47,619 bases of DNA from Pseudoalteromonas sp. Z1A8 (lineage in GTDB: Bacteria > Pseudomonadota > Gammaproteobacteria > Enterobacterales > Alteromonadaceae): NCBI RefSeq assembly GCF_011378855.1, contig NZ_WTLB01000034.1:1-47619 (forward strand). Direction: 5' to 3'. The position numbers and the translations under genes were made by a program. This document shows, piece after piece, positions 26,238-35,374 of this stretch (position 1 is its first letter; every line of letters begins with the position of its first letter). Under the pieces are notes generated by a model. That model ran no database searches. It saw only the letters and a program-made list of their open reading frames with translations, and was not told where the DNA came from.

Positions 26238-26881
26238 TGACTCAAATGACAAAAAACATACTCTGCTTTGGCGATTCTAATACCTGGGGATTAAACCCTA
26301 TAACGGGTAAACGTTTTGATGAAAATACCCGCTGGACATCGCTATTAGCTAAAAACTTAGGGTGTGACTTTACTATAATTGAGGCGGGGCAACCTAATCG
26401 TACTTTAGTACATAACCCGCCTTTTGATGGTGTGCTAAATGGTGTTAGTTATTTAAAGCCTTATTTAGAGAGGTATGATATCGACTTTATTATTATTGCT
26501 CTTGGTACGAACGATCTTAAAAAGCGCTTTAATTTAACACCTATTTTAATAGCCGACGGCTTGAATGATTTAATTAGCTCAATACATGGTTATTATGAAC
26601 AAAGTAGTACTTTACAAGCCCCTGAAATTATTATTGCCAGCCCACCTAAAATAACAATTACCGAGCAGTACTCACGTATTTTTGAAGGGGCCGATATAAA
26701 AGCAATAGAGTTATCTAACGAATTTAAGTGCGTGGCAGCTAATAACAAATGCGATTTTATTGACCTTAATGCATTTACTAACGTGTTTGGCGGTGACGGG
26801 ATCCATTTTGAAAGTAGCCAACACTTAACGGTAAGCTTTGAAATTACTCAATTAGTTCAAGAATTGTTAAAAACTCCTTAA
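26237..26881 (+). CDS. SGNH/GDSL hydrolase (arylesterase-like)
   Basis: 214 residues with all four SGNH blocks: 'CFGDSNTWG' (nucleophile S14), the oxyanion Gly in 'EAGQPNRT' (about 52), 'GTND' (Asn oxyanion, about 94-97), and 'GGDGIHF' near residue 190 supplying Asp and His. No signal peptide, so cytoplasmic. The GDSNTWG form is common in arylesterases and acyl-CoA or acetyl-xylan esterases; substrate unknown. Translationally coupled to the DsrE-like gene. Confidence 0.92.
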   Translation: MTQMTKNILCFGDSNTWGLNPITGKRFDENTRWTSLLAKNLGCDFTIIEAGQPNRTLVHNPPFDGVLNGVSYLKPYLERYDIDFIIIALGTNDLKKRFNLTPILIADGLNDLISSIHGYYEQSSTLQAPEIIIASPPKITITEQYSRIFEGADIKAIELSNEFKCVAANNKCDFIDLNAFTNVFGGDGIHFESSQHLTVSFEITQLVQELLKTP

Positions 26882-26960
26882 ATCTATCTGTTTGAATTTA
26901 ATGCAACTTATGCAATCATCTAAATAAAGTAGTGATATAAATTAATAAGCTCGGGATGCT

Positions 26961-28499
26961 ATGAAAAAGTACCAACAAAAATCGATTATAGCTATTTTAA
27001 CCGGAGGGTTGGTTTTTGTAACTGGCTGCTTTATTTTGCTTAATTTTTCAGCCCAGCAGTTAACAGCACAAACAAAATCTGATGCTGAGTATATTCTAAC
27101 TCATGTAGAAGGTGCAATTGCAGAAAGGCGTCGAATTCTTACTCCATTAAATAAGTTGGCATTTAAACAGTGTGATAACGCGACTCTTCTTGAGATGCGC
27201 CGCGCTTTATTTGACGCAAAATATGTAATTGATATAGGCTTTTTTAAAGATAACCAGCTAGTTTGCACTACTGGCGCGGGCTTATTAAGTAAACCAATTA
27301 ATGACAAACAGCCTGACTTTATTCGAGATGATGAAGAGGTGAGAGTTCGTTTTGAGGCAGAGCTTTATTTATTATTATTTAGTGAACGCCCTATGGAAGT
27401 AATTATAGTCAGGCAAGGTGACTATAATTTAATTATGCAGAGCACGCCTTTTACCAATATCGGAATTATTGCGCCAGATTGGGAGGTTATTTATAAAGCA
27501 CCAAATGCTTTACATCATTTAGCGGGTAAAGAGGGGGTGTATCAGCAGGTAAAAAGTAATGTTTTCTTTCCTTACTCAACTAATTCAGTTTGCAGCTCTA
27601 CAAATAGTCATTATTGTGTAGTAGTGCACTTACCTTGGAGTCTGTTTTTTTCTAATAATCACTTATTATTAATAATTTCGTTAATTTTAACCTGTTTAGC
27701 GGGCATATCGACTGCACTAATTGTTGATGCAAGAATTGCTGCACGTCGCTCTACTAACCAGCGTATCCGTAAAGGGCTTAAAAAGGGATCATTTTATTGG
27801 ACTTACCAGCCCATTATTTGTTTACAAAGTGGCAAGCTGATTGGTTGTGAGGTACTTGCGCGTTTTGAAGATAAGTACGGGGCTTTATTCCCAGATGAGT
27901 TTATTCCGGTTATCAGAAAAAACAATTTAACATGGACTTTTACTAAGGCAATGATTGCTACAGCTATGAAAGAACTTACCTCAATAGAGGCATTACCTGA
28001 TGGCTTTAAAGTATCGCTTAATATATTTCCGTGCGATGTAGAGCAAGGTAATGTGTCGTTGCTACCAAAAATTACAGAGCTAACCAACTCACGCTTTATT
28101 ATTTGTTTAGAGATAACCGAAGACGAATACCTTGATACAAGCATTGCGCATGCTCATTTTAGAACATTAGTTGAATCGGGGTTTAATTTATCATTAGATG
28201 ATTTTGGTACGGGTTATTCAAATTTAAGAAACTTACAAAATTTAAGTTTTCACCAACTCAAAATTGACCGTACGTTTGTTCAAGATATAGCAACTGAGGG
28301 CTTAAAAGCGTCTATGATCCCAAATATTATGGAACTTGTGCATAAGTTTAATTATACCTGCGTAGCCGAAGGGATTGAAACCCCAGAGCAAGAAGCTATT
28401 TTAAAAATGGCGGGTGTGCATTACGGACAAGGCTGGAAGTATGGTAAGGCTATGACCGCGTCTAAATTTAAAAGTTACATAGCTAATCAACATTTTTAG
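26961..28499 (+). CDS. CSS-motif EAL cyclic-di-GMP phosphodiesterase
   Basis: 512 residues. TM1 (about 9-32) and TM2 (about 230-255) flank a periplasmic CSS domain with the redox motif 'VCSSTNSHYC' close to TM2. The cytoplasmic EAL domain (about 265-510) has EVL in place of EAL ('GCEVLARFED'), with downstream metal and catalytic residues present: 'CLEITED', 'LDDFGTGYSN', the Lys in 'LKIDRTF', and 'AEGIET'. It should hydrolyse cyclic di-GMP. CSS-type enzymes are controlled by DsbA/DsbB-dependent disulfides in the periplasm. It lies near a CsgD-like regulator gene. Confidence 0.94.
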   Translation: MKKYQQKSIIAILTGGLVFVTGCFILLNFSAQQLTAQTKSDAEYILTHVEGAIAERRRILTPLNKLAFKQCDNATLLEMRRALFDAKYVIDIGFFKDNQLVCTTGAGLLSKPINDKQPDFIRDDEEVRVRFEAELYLLLFSERPMEVIIVRQGDYNLIMQSTPFTNIGIIAPDWEVIYKAPNALHHLAGKEGVYQQVKSNVFFPYSTNSVCSSTNSHYCVVVHLPWSLFFSNNHLLLIISLILTCLAGISTALIVDARIAARRSTNQRIRKGLKKGSFYWTYQPIICLQSGKLIGCEVLARFEDKYGALFPDEFIPVIRKNNLTWTFTKAMIATAMKELTSIEALPDGFKVSLNIFPCDVEQGNVSLLPKITELTNSRFIICLEITEDEYLDTSIAHAHFRTLVESGFNLSLDDFGTGYSNLRNLQNLSFHQLKIDRTFVQDIATEGLKASMIPNIMELVHKFNYTCVAEGIETPEQEAILKMAGVHYGQGWKYGKAMTASKFKSYIANQHF

Positions 28500-28555
28500 A
28501 TCTCAGCTGCCATACTAAACGTATCGGTATGAAATTTATAAATATTAGGTTTATT

Positions 28556-29077
28556 ATGATCAAATTAACATTAAGTGCTTTTGCACTTTTACTACTTAGC
28601 GCTTGTACCACGCAGTACCCAAACCAACAAATAACAGGTAAACAGTTTCCAATTATTAATGGCGAAAGCCTAGAACAAAATATGGTAACTATACCTAGCG
28701 ACTTTAAAGCAGCTAAAACACTGCTGCTTATTGGTTACAAGCAAGACAGCCAGTTTGATATAGACCGTTGGTTAATTGGCTTAGACATGGCGGGCGTTAC
28801 GCTTCCTACCTACGAGCTACCTACTATTGCGGGCATGGCGCCACGCATGTTCAGTACATTTATAGACAGTGGTATGCGCAAAGGCATCCCTAAAGAATTA
28901 TGGGGTGGGGTAATCACTATTTATAAAGATGGTGAAGCGGTACAAAAGTTTACAGGTAACCAAAGCCCAAATAACTCTCGTGTAGTACTTATTAATAACA
29001 GTGGCGAAATTTTATATTTTTATGACCGAGGTTTTTCGGTAGATGCGTTAAATAAATTAAAAGAAGCGATAAAATAA
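28556..29077 (+). CDS. Lipoprotein with thioredoxin-like features, function unknown
   Basis: 173 residues from the ATG at 28556, chosen because the lipobox 'LLLLSAC' then lies at the right distance (Cys17 or so becomes lipidated). The mature part has an alpha/beta pattern reminiscent of thioredoxin-fold redox carriers ('TLLLIGYKQDSQFDIDRW'), but has no CxxC motif. Lol avoidance residue at +2 is Thr, so it is expected in the outer membrane. It follows the CSS-EAL gene by 56 bp and may be co-transcribed. Role unknown. Confidence 0.75.
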   Translation: MIKLTLSAFALLLLSACTTQYPNQQITGKQFPIINGESLEQNMVTIPSDFKAAKTLLLIGYKQDSQFDIDRWLIGLDMAGVTLPTYELPTIAGMAPRMFSTFIDSGMRKGIPKELWGGVITIYKDGEAVQKFTGNQSPNNSRVVLINNSGEILYFYDRGFSVDALNKLKEAIK

Positions 29078-29313
29078 ATTACTCTAAATATTTGAGTTAA
29101 TGTAGATTCTAAGCTTTATAAGTAACTAATCCGATCTGTTATTTATCTTATAAAAGTAATTTAATTGACTCGATTTTTAATTTTAAGCATTGATTTTATT
29201 CTGTTTTATTTATTTAAGGATGAGAAGCGATAACTGTATTTTAATACCAAAAGCTCATTGTAAGTTGTATTTGATTTAGGTAATGTAATATAAATGTTTC
29301 AAGGATGAAATCT

Positions 29314-30003
29314 ATGCCTCATATAAACTCATTATTTGTAAAAACAACGCTTCAAACATCTTTCCACTCACATAATTACACCGCTATTTTAAGAACACTT
29401 CAAGCATTGTTTAGTGATATTAAAATGGATGATGTTGTGCCTAAAGCAGAGCAGCGAGCTAATTATGATTTGTTTTTAATTGATGGTGCTAAAAGCAAAT
29501 GGCAAGACCTTATCCCAGCAGATCTTATTTGTTTAGCTAAACACTATAACGTCGTCATTTTTAATGTTGATAAAGACGATGTATGCGAGCAAAACTTATT
29601 GCTTAACCATTTTAATGGCGTTTTTTATAAATCTGATGCACCTGAAGATATTTTTAAAGGGTTACTTCGGGTTAATACTGGCGAGCTTTGGTTTACACGC
29701 AAAGTGATTTCAAAAGTATTTAACGATATTTTAGCCGTAGCATCGTCTTTTAATCACTTACACGACGATATTGAATTTAAGCAGGACGATTACGATCATT
29801 TAACAAAGCGAGAAAAATCTGTAATTCATCTAATTGCGCAAGGTGCGAGCAATAATATTATTGCTGACAAACTTAATATTAGTGACCACACTGTTAAAAC
29901 GCATTTGTATAGTGCATTTAAAAAAACGAACTCACGCAATAGAGTGGAGCTTGCTAATTGGGCACAGCGCTATATATCGGTTTTGCTGCCAATGGGGAAA
30001 TAG
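29314..30003 (+). CDS. CsgD-like LuxR-type transcriptional regulator
   Basis: 229 residues from the ATG at 29314 with AAGGA at 29301-29305; the ATG at 29305 is too close to that site. The C-terminal LuxR HTH ('LTKREKSVIHLIAQGASNN' then 'SDHTVKTHLYSAFKK') and the N-terminal receiver-like domain with 'HFNGVFY' resemble E. coli CsgD, the master activator of curli and cellulose; the receiver lacks a standard phospho-acceptor pattern, as in CsgD. No csg operon is in this window, so targets are unknown, but proximity to an EAL gene suggests biofilm control. An IS element lies 38 bp downstream. Confidence 0.88.
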   Translation: MPHINSLFVKTTLQTSFHSHNYTAILRTLQALFSDIKMDDVVPKAEQRANYDLFLIDGAKSKWQDLIPADLICLAKHYNVVIFNVDKDDVCEQNLLLNHFNGVFYKSDAPEDIFKGLLRVNTGELWFTRKVISKVFNDILAVASSFNHLHDDIEFKQDDYDHLTKREKSVIHLIAQGASNNIIADKLNISDHTVKTHLYSAFKKTNSRNRVELANWAQRYISVLLPMGK

Positions 30004-30103
30004 TTTTTTGAATAAATTTCACTACTCCTAAAGTGACTTTAAGCCCAGCATTGCTGTAATGCAGATCGTTTAAGCTAATTGAACGATCTTTCAAAGGGCT
30101 CAT

Positions 30104-30133
30104 AATAGGCTACAACAGAAGTTGTGGCCTATT
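30104..30133 (+). promoter_or_regulatory. Hairpin over the transposase translation start region
   Basis: AATAGGCTACAAC (30104-30116) pairs with GTTGTGGCCTATT (30121-30133; one G-U) immediately before the ATG at 30137. Insertion elements such as IS10 and IS50 use such leader stems to block translation of the transposase from transcripts entering from outside. A second stem, AGATCGTT/AACGATCT, lies at 30063-30089. Confidence 0.65.
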
Positions 30134-30136
30134 TTT

Positions 30137-31468
30137 ATGTCTGAATTTATTAAAGAATTACACCTTACTACTGAGTTTTGCCAAGATCGCGATATTGATT
30201 CGTTCACTAAGCACATTCCCCTTGAGTGGATTGAAGAAGCTGTTACCCAAACAGGAAGAGCCTCTGTACGCAAACGACGCTTCCCCGCCGAACAAGCCGC
30301 TTGGCTTGTGTTAGGAATTGGCTTATTAAGAAACCGCTCAATATCTGAAGTCTGTGACAAACTAGAGCTCGCTTTTCCTGACGCTAAAGGAGAGCTTCCA
30401 CCATTGGCGACCAGCAGTATTATAAAAGGGAAAGAAAAGCTAGGCGCAGCGCCTATGAAACACCTTTTTAAACATACAGCAACGCAGTGGGAGCAGTCGC
30501 AAATTTTTGATGACGTGTGTGGTTTAAAGCTGCTAAGCGTTGACGGTACACAATTTAAAACCCAAGATACACCGAGTAACCGTCATTTTGGCTATGCTCA
30601 ATCGACAACGAACTTCCCCTCAGTACTTGCTGTGACCTTGATGTCGACAAGAACGCATTTAATATCCGATGCAGCGTTTGGCCCCATTACTCAAAGTGAA
30701 ATTCATTACGCTCAACAGCTTGTTGGCTCAGCACCTGAACATTCACTAACTCTATTTGATAGAGGTTTCTTTTCGGCTGAACTATTCACAAGCTGGCAAG
30801 GTGTTAGCGAAAATCATCATTGGCTTACGCCCATCAAAAGTAAAATGCGCTATGAAATAACGGAATCATTTAGTGATTACGACCACTTAATAACAATGCC
30901 TATTTCGCCACAAGCTAAAAAATTAGCCCCTTACCTAGGTGACACATGGCAAGCAAGACTTATTCAAATTCCGACACCTAAAGGTGAAATAAAAGGCTTC
31001 ATCACCTCATGCGCCTGTCCAGAAAAATACCCGCTGAAAGCGCTACTCGATGTTTATTGGCAACGATGGGAAATAGAGCGAGGATATGGTGAGCTCAAGC
31101 AATATCAATTATCTAATAAGCCAGCGCTACGGAGCTTGAAAAAGGAAGGTATTTATCAAGAGCTTTGGGGAATTCTGACGTCATACAATATCGTGAGACT
31201 TGAAATGGCAGAGATGGCTAAAGCCCATAAAGTGGAGCCATTACGCATCAGTTTCATAAACGCATTATACCTAATACAAGACGAGTTTTTATGGTGCTCA
31301 GGTCGAAGCCTCGGGACAATCCCTAAAAAGCTAAAAGAACTACGTGAAAGCGGTAAACGGCTAATATTACCGGAGAAAAGAAAGCGAAAAGCTTATCCGC
31401 GAACGGTGCTCGCAAAGACACAAAAATATCCAGTTAGGTATAAACGAAAAAACACCACTCGTTCTTAA
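30137..31468 (+). CDS. IS4-family transposase
   Basis: 443 residues from the ATG at 30137. DDE catalytic residues are visible as Asp in 'LSVDGTQFKT', Asp in 'LFDRGFFSAELF', and the Glu in 'YWQRWEIERGYGELKQ', where the Y-x2-R-x3-E-x6-K signature of IS4 is readable. N-terminal region with DUF4372/IS4-type helices. Intact and probably active. Its stop codon lies in the loop of the hairpin 31451-31480. Confidence 0.95.
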   Translation: MSEFIKELHLTTEFCQDRDIDSFTKHIPLEWIEEAVTQTGRASVRKRRFPAEQAAWLVLGIGLLRNRSISEVCDKLELAFPDAKGELPPLATSSIIKGKEKLGAAPMKHLFKHTATQWEQSQIFDDVCGLKLLSVDGTQFKTQDTPSNRHFGYAQSTTNFPSVLAVTLMSTRTHLISDAAFGPITQSEIHYAQQLVGSAPEHSLTLFDRGFFSAELFTSWQGVSENHHWLTPIKSKMRYEITESFSDYDHLITMPISPQAKKLAPYLGDTWQARLIQIPTPKGEIKGFITSCACPEKYPLKALLDVYWQRWEIERGYGELKQYQLSNKPALRSLKKEGIYQELWGILTSYNIVRLEMAEMAKAHKVEPLRISFINALYLIQDEFLWCSGRSLGTIPKKLKELRESGKRLILPEKRKRKAYPRTVLAKTQKYPVRYKRKNTTRS

Positions 31469-31480
31469 ACGAGTGGTGTT
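31451..31480 (+). terminator. Hairpin at the transposase stop codon
   Basis: AACACCACTCGTT pairs perfectly with AACGAGTGGTGTT (13 bp, 4-nt loop), then AAGCATTGCTGGGCTTTTTTT. Probable terminator inside the IS right end; the T run lies after the inverted repeat. It could also protect puuE on the minus strand from antisense transcription. Confidence 0.75.
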
Positions 31481-31518
31481 AAGCATTGCTGGGCTTTTTT
31501 TGTTTTAAAAAATATAAA

Positions 31519-32451
31519 CTATGCTTTTTTATACGGGTGTGTTTTAAGCCAGTGCTCGGCTATTTGTTCACGCGTGGCAAACCAAACTTGCTCATGCGAG
31601 CGGGCATACTCTAAAAATCGTGCGAGGGCTTTAATTCGCCCAGGGCGGCCAATTAAACGGCAATGCAAACCTATCGACATCATTTTTGGTGTGTTTTCAC
31701 CTTCTGGGTCTCCTTCCTCGTATAGCGTATCGAATGCATCTTTTAAATAATTATAAAACTGATCGCCGGCATTAAAACCTTGCACAGCTGCAAAGCGCAT
31801 GTCGTTTACATCAAGCGTGTAGGGCACAATGAGTTGTGGCTTGTTTTCTTTAATACTGTAAAACGGTAAATCGTCGCTGTAATCGTCAGCGTCATATAAA
31901 AATGTGCCATTTTCTACCACAAGAGCTGCAGTATTAGGGCTTGTGCGCCCGGTGTACCAGCCTTTGGGCTTTTTACCTGTGAGCTTTTTAATGACATCAA
32001 TTGCTTGTTGCATATGCTCGCGCTCGGTTTGCTTATCTATATTTTGATAATTAATCCAGCGCAGGCCATGGCTTGCAATTTCGTGGCCCGCTTCAACAAA
32101 GGCTTTAGCTACATCAGGGTGGCGCTCAAGGGCCATCGCCACTGCAAAAATGGTGACCGGTATATCGTATTTTTTAAATAGTTTAAGTAAACGCCATACA
32201 CCCGCTCGCGAGCCATATTCGTAAATAGACTCCATGCTTATATGGCGGTCTTCTACGTGCGGGGCACTGACTATTTCAGATAAAAACGTTTCTGCGGCTG
32301 TATCACCATGTAATACACAGTTTTCGCCGCCTTCTTCGTAATTTAATACCACTTGCACGGCTATACGGGCTTTATTGGGCCAATTTGCATGAGGCGCATG
32401 TGGGCCATAACCAATTAAATCGCGCGGATAATGTTTAAATTGCTCGCTCAT
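31519..32451 (-). CDS. puuE: Allantoinase PuuE (polysaccharide-deacetylase fold)
   Basis: 310 residues. NodB-like fold with the PuuE N-terminal block 'YPRDLIGYGPHAPHANWP' and 'LNYEEGGE', the 'ASHGLRW' metal-binding region and 'GWYTGRTSPNT'. PuuE hydrolyses (S)-allantoin to allantoate and is unrelated to the amidohydrolase allantoinase. Good AAGGAG ribosome site. Last gene of the eight-gene purine operon, 1 bp from puuD; an IS4 element ends 22 bp downstream, so any further genes (for example allantoicase) may have been separated or lost. Confidence 0.95.
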   Translation of the reverse strand: MSEQFKHYPRDLIGYGPHAPHANWPNKARIAVQVVLNYEEGGENCVLHGDTAAETFLSEIVSAPHVEDRHISMESIYEYGSRAGVWRLLKLFKKYDIPVTIFAVAMALERHPDVAKAFVEAGHEIASHGLRWINYQNIDKQTEREHMQQAIDVIKKLTGKKPKGWYTGRTSPNTAALVVENGTFLYDADDYSDDLPFYSIKENKPQLIVPYTLDVNDMRFAAVQGFNAGDQFYNYLKDAFDTLYEEGDPEGENTPKMMSIGLHCRLIGRPGRIKALARFLEYARSHEQVWFATREQIAEHWLKTHPYKKA

Positions 32452-32452
32452 T

Positions 32453-33664
32453 TCATTGCTCCTTTTTAAGTGCTGTGAGCCAAGAACCTAGCGTTTCGCG
32501 CTCTGCATCAGTCATTTTGGTCATATTGGCCAGTGGCATATCTTTGGTTATAACTGCGCGAGTATGAATAAGCGCGCTGGCTTTTTTTACATCACTAATA
32601 GAGTCGAGCTTAAAGCCAAGCGGCGCTGTTTGAAAAAGCTCAGAGGTCGGTTTTTCACTGTGGCATTGTGTACAGTGTTTACTGATTATATCCCACGCTT
32701 GGGTGTCGGTAATGCTTGCTTGTAAAGGCGCGTTTTCACCTGTATTTGTTGTACTGCTAGGCCACGGAGCTATTGCCAGCATAAGGGCAAAAAAAGCGGC
32801 AATACCACTTACAAGTACTGAAGGTTTACTAACGCCTTGATGTTTTAAGTTAAAGTAGTGGCGTATCCACATACCAATACCAAATAATGCAATTAATATA
32901 AGCCAGCCAAAGCTGTGGCTATACGTGTAAGGAAAGTGATTGCTCAGCATAATAAATACCACTGGTAGCGTGGCGTAGTTATTATGAATAGAGCACATCT
33001 TTGCTTTTAAACCCGGGAGCGATTCAGGAATACGGCCAGCTTCTACTTCACTTACCATGTAGCGCTGCCCTGGCATAATAATGTGATACACATTGCCAAC
33101 CATACAAGTACCAATAAGTGCACCTACATGAATATACACAGCGCGGTCGCTAAATAATTGGTCAACTCCGTAAGTCCAAAGAGCTAATATTCCAATAACT
33201 ACAGCAATAAACACTTTGCCGTTTTCAACCAGTGGGGTTTTACATAATAAACGATAAACACCATAGCCAAAGCCAATAAAACCAAGGGATGCGCCAATAG
33301 CGGCAAATTTACTTAGCTCACTTTTACTGTTATCGATTAGGTAAACATCGGCGCCAACATAGTAAAGTAAGCTAAATAATAAAACACCCGTGATCCAGGT
33401 TGTGTAGGCTTCCCATTTAAACCAGTGCAGGGTATGGGGCATTTGTTCAGGCCCGTTTTGATATTTAGCCACTTCGTAAAAACCACCGCCGTGCACGGCC
33501 CATAAATCGCCTTTTATGCCTTTATCTTGCTTCCACTGTGGCGGCGTTTGTAAGTTGTTATCAAGCCACGCAAAATAAAACGAAGCGCCAATCCATGCTA
33601 TGCCCGCAATTACATGAAAATATCGCAGTACTAAATGAGCAAGCTCAAATAAATAGTTTTCCAT
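32453..33664 (-). CDS. puuD: Urate hydroxylase PuuD with C-terminal cytochrome c
   Basis: 403 residues. About eight transmembrane helices (residues 10-300) form the DUF989/PuuD membrane domain. A cytochrome c domain follows, with the haem motif C331-T-Q-C334-H335 and a later Met ligand region ('DMPLANM'). PuuD-type enzymes oxidise urate to 5-hydroxyisourate and pass electrons to the respiratory chain, unlike soluble uricase which makes H2O2. No uaZ or hpxO is present, so this is the urate step of the operon. Confidence 0.95.
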   Translation of the reverse strand: MENYLFELAHLVLRYFHVIAGIAWIGASFYFAWLDNNLQTPPQWKQDKGIKGDLWAVHGGGFYEVAKYQNGPEQMPHTLHWFKWEAYTTWITGVLLFSLLYYVGADVYLIDNSKSELSKFAAIGASLGFIGFGYGVYRLLCKTPLVENGKVFIAVVIGILALWTYGVDQLFSDRAVYIHVGALIGTCMVGNVYHIIMPGQRYMVSEVEAGRIPESLPGLKAKMCSIHNNYATLPVVFIMLSNHFPYTYSHSFGWLILIALFGIGMWIRHYFNLKHQGVSKPSVLVSGIAAFFALMLAIAPWPSSTTNTGENAPLQASITDTQAWDIISKHCTQCHSEKPTSELFQTAPLGFKLDSISDVKKASALIHTRAVITKDMPLANMTKMTDAERETLGSWLTALKKEQ

Positions 33665-33668
33665 TAGG

Positions 33669-35033
33669 TTAAGCCTCTTCTAATTGCGGTGTGTGGGTTG
33701 CTGAAAACTGCTCTTTTTCATCGCGCTTATACACGGTTTTACCCATAATGTAGGTTTGTTCTATGCAGCGATCGTCGCCTAGCATCATCATGGCAAAAAG
33801 TTGCTCATGCAGTGTTTTTGCATGACCAATTCTGAACTTTAAAAACGGGGTAGCCGCATAATCCATTACAATAAAATCGGCTTCACAACCTATTTCAAAG
33901 TTACCTATGGTGCCTTCTAAATCAAGTGCTCGTGCACCGCCTAAAGTGGCGAGATACATCCCTTTAAATGCAGAAAACTTTTGGCCTTGTAACTGCTGAA
34001 TTTTGTACGCTTCGTTACCTGTTTGTAGCATAGAAAAGCTTGTTCCTGCGCCTACATCGGTACCCATGCCCACGTTTATTCCGTGTTCTTCACAGGCTTT
34101 TAAATTTAATAAGCCAGAGCCTAAAAATAAGTTTGAGGTAGGGCAGTGCGATATAGCCGCATTGTTATCGGCAAGGCAGCAAAGTTCGCGCTCAGATAAA
34201 TGAATGCTATGGGCAAATACCGAGCGTTTACGTACCATTTTAGCCTGCTCGTACACGCCTAAGTAATCTTCAGCTTCTGGAAATAGCCCCTTTACCCATT
34301 CGCACTCGTCTTTGTTTTCAGATAAGTGTGTATGCAGGTAGGTGTCGGGGTATTCTTCAAGTAACTGAGTACATTTTTGAAGTTGCTCTGGGGTTGATGT
34401 AGGCGCAAAGCGTGGCGTTACCGCATAGCTTAGCCTATCAACATTATGCCATTTTTCTATTAGTGCTTTTGATTGATCGTAACTGGTTTGTGGGCAATCT
34501 GATAAATCATCAGGGCAGTTACGGTCCATCATTACCTTACCGGCAATCATGCGTAAATTGCGTTTTTGTGATTCGTTAAAAAATACATCCACCGACTGCG
34601 GGTGCACAGTGCCAAATACTAAAGCAGTGGTGGTGCCATTGCGCAGCAGCTCGTCTAAAAAGCGGTTAGAGATTTCTTTTGAATAATGCTCACAGGTAAA
34701 CTTTTTTTCAGTTGGGAAGGCATATTCGGTGAGCCAGCTTAAGAGCTGCTCGCCATACGCACCGACCATTTCAGTTTGTGGTAAGTGTATGTGGGTGTCT
34801 ATCATGCCGGGCATAACCAATTTGCCATCGTGGCGAATAATAGTGGCTGATTTATCTAAGCTTGGCAGTATGTCTTGCTCGTAACCAAGTTTAACTACTT
34901 TGCCGTTTTGAATAACCAACGCGCCTTTTTCAAAATAGCGATGGGCGTTGTCGCCTGCTATGGCAGGGTCGTCTACAAAATCGAGTATGTTGGCACAAAT
35001 TACGGTCATTTTATTATTATTTTGCATGCTCAT
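33669..35033 (-). CDS. guaD: Guanine deaminase GuaD
   Basis: 454-residue amidohydrolase. Zinc site H81-x-H83 in 'DTHIHLPQTEM', later His in 'THLSENKDE' and 'FAHSIHLS', and the catalytic Asp in 'GMGTDVGAGTS'. It hydrolyses guanine to xanthine and ammonia, supplying the substrate of XDH in the same operon. Start taken at 35033, behind AGAGG; in-frame ATGs at 35027 and 35009 are alternatives. Two bp from uraH. Confidence 0.95.
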   Translation of the reverse strand: MSMQNNNKMTVICANILDFVDDPAIAGDNAHRYFEKGALVIQNGKVVKLGYEQDILPSLDKSATIIRHDGKLVMPGMIDTHIHLPQTEMVGAYGEQLLSWLTEYAFPTEKKFTCEHYSKEISNRFLDELLRNGTTTALVFGTVHPQSVDVFFNESQKRNLRMIAGKVMMDRNCPDDLSDCPQTSYDQSKALIEKWHNVDRLSYAVTPRFAPTSTPEQLQKCTQLLEEYPDTYLHTHLSENKDECEWVKGLFPEAEDYLGVYEQAKMVRKRSVFAHSIHLSERELCCLADNNAAISHCPTSNLFLGSGLLNLKACEEHGINVGMGTDVGAGTSFSMLQTGNEAYKIQQLQGQKFSAFKGMYLATLGGARALDLEGTIGNFEIGCEADFIVMDYAATPFLKFRIGHAKTLHEQLFAMMMLGDDRCIEQTYIMGKTVYKRDEKEQFSATHTPQLEEA

Positions 35034-35035
35034 TA

Positions 35036-35374
35036 TTAGCTGCCTCTATACGTTGAGTAGCCAAATGGGCTAAGCAATAACGGAATATGATGATGCTTTT
35101 TATCTTGTAATCTAAAGGTAATTTGCGCCTCTGGGTAAAACGCTGGGGTAGGTTGATTTTCATAATAACTATCTAAATCAAATACCAGCTTATAGTTAGC
35201 AAATTCTACGTCTGTATTTAGCCAGTCGGTAATACGCCCATCGCTATCGGTTGTGCCTTGGGTTAGTTGTACCCATTCGTTATTTGTAAGTTTAAATAGC
35301 TTAACAGCAACGTTTGCAGCTGGTTTACCTGTGCTGGTATCGAGTATATGGGTAGTAATAGGGCTTTTGTTCAT
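35036..35374 (-). CDS. uraH: 5-hydroxyisourate hydrolase UraH (transthyretin-like)
   Basis: 112 residues, family length. 'HILDTSTGKPAANV' at the N-terminus carries the active-site His and the C-terminal 'YSTYRGS' is the diagnostic HIUase motif that separates it from vertebrate transthyretin. It hydrolyses 5-hydroxyisourate made by PuuD to OHCU. Overlaps uraD by 4 bp (ATGA). Confidence 0.97.
   Translation of the reverse strand: MNKSPITTHILDTSTGKPAANVAVKLFKLTNNEWVQLTQGTTDSDGRITDWLNTDVEFANYKLVFDLDSYYENQPTPAFYPEAQITFRLQDKKHHHIPLLLSPFGYSTYRGS

Larger units (their letters stand above)
30041..31496 (+). mobile_element. IS4-family insertion sequence, complete
   Basis: About 1456 bp bounded by inverted repeats: left AAGCCCAGCATTGCT (30041-30055) and right AGCAATGCTGGGCTT-type complement (31482-31496), matching at 14 of 15 positions. 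It carries one intact transposase gene. A hairpin overlaps the transposase leader and another the end of the gene. I could not see a convincing target duplication in the flanks, which are T-rich. It sits between the CsgD-like gene and puuE, 22 bp from the puuE stop. Confidence 0.88.

Noticed and set aside
30030..31510. Target-site duplication of the IS4 element
   Set aside because: Flanks are T-rich and differ; no convincing direct repeat of 8-13 bp was found.
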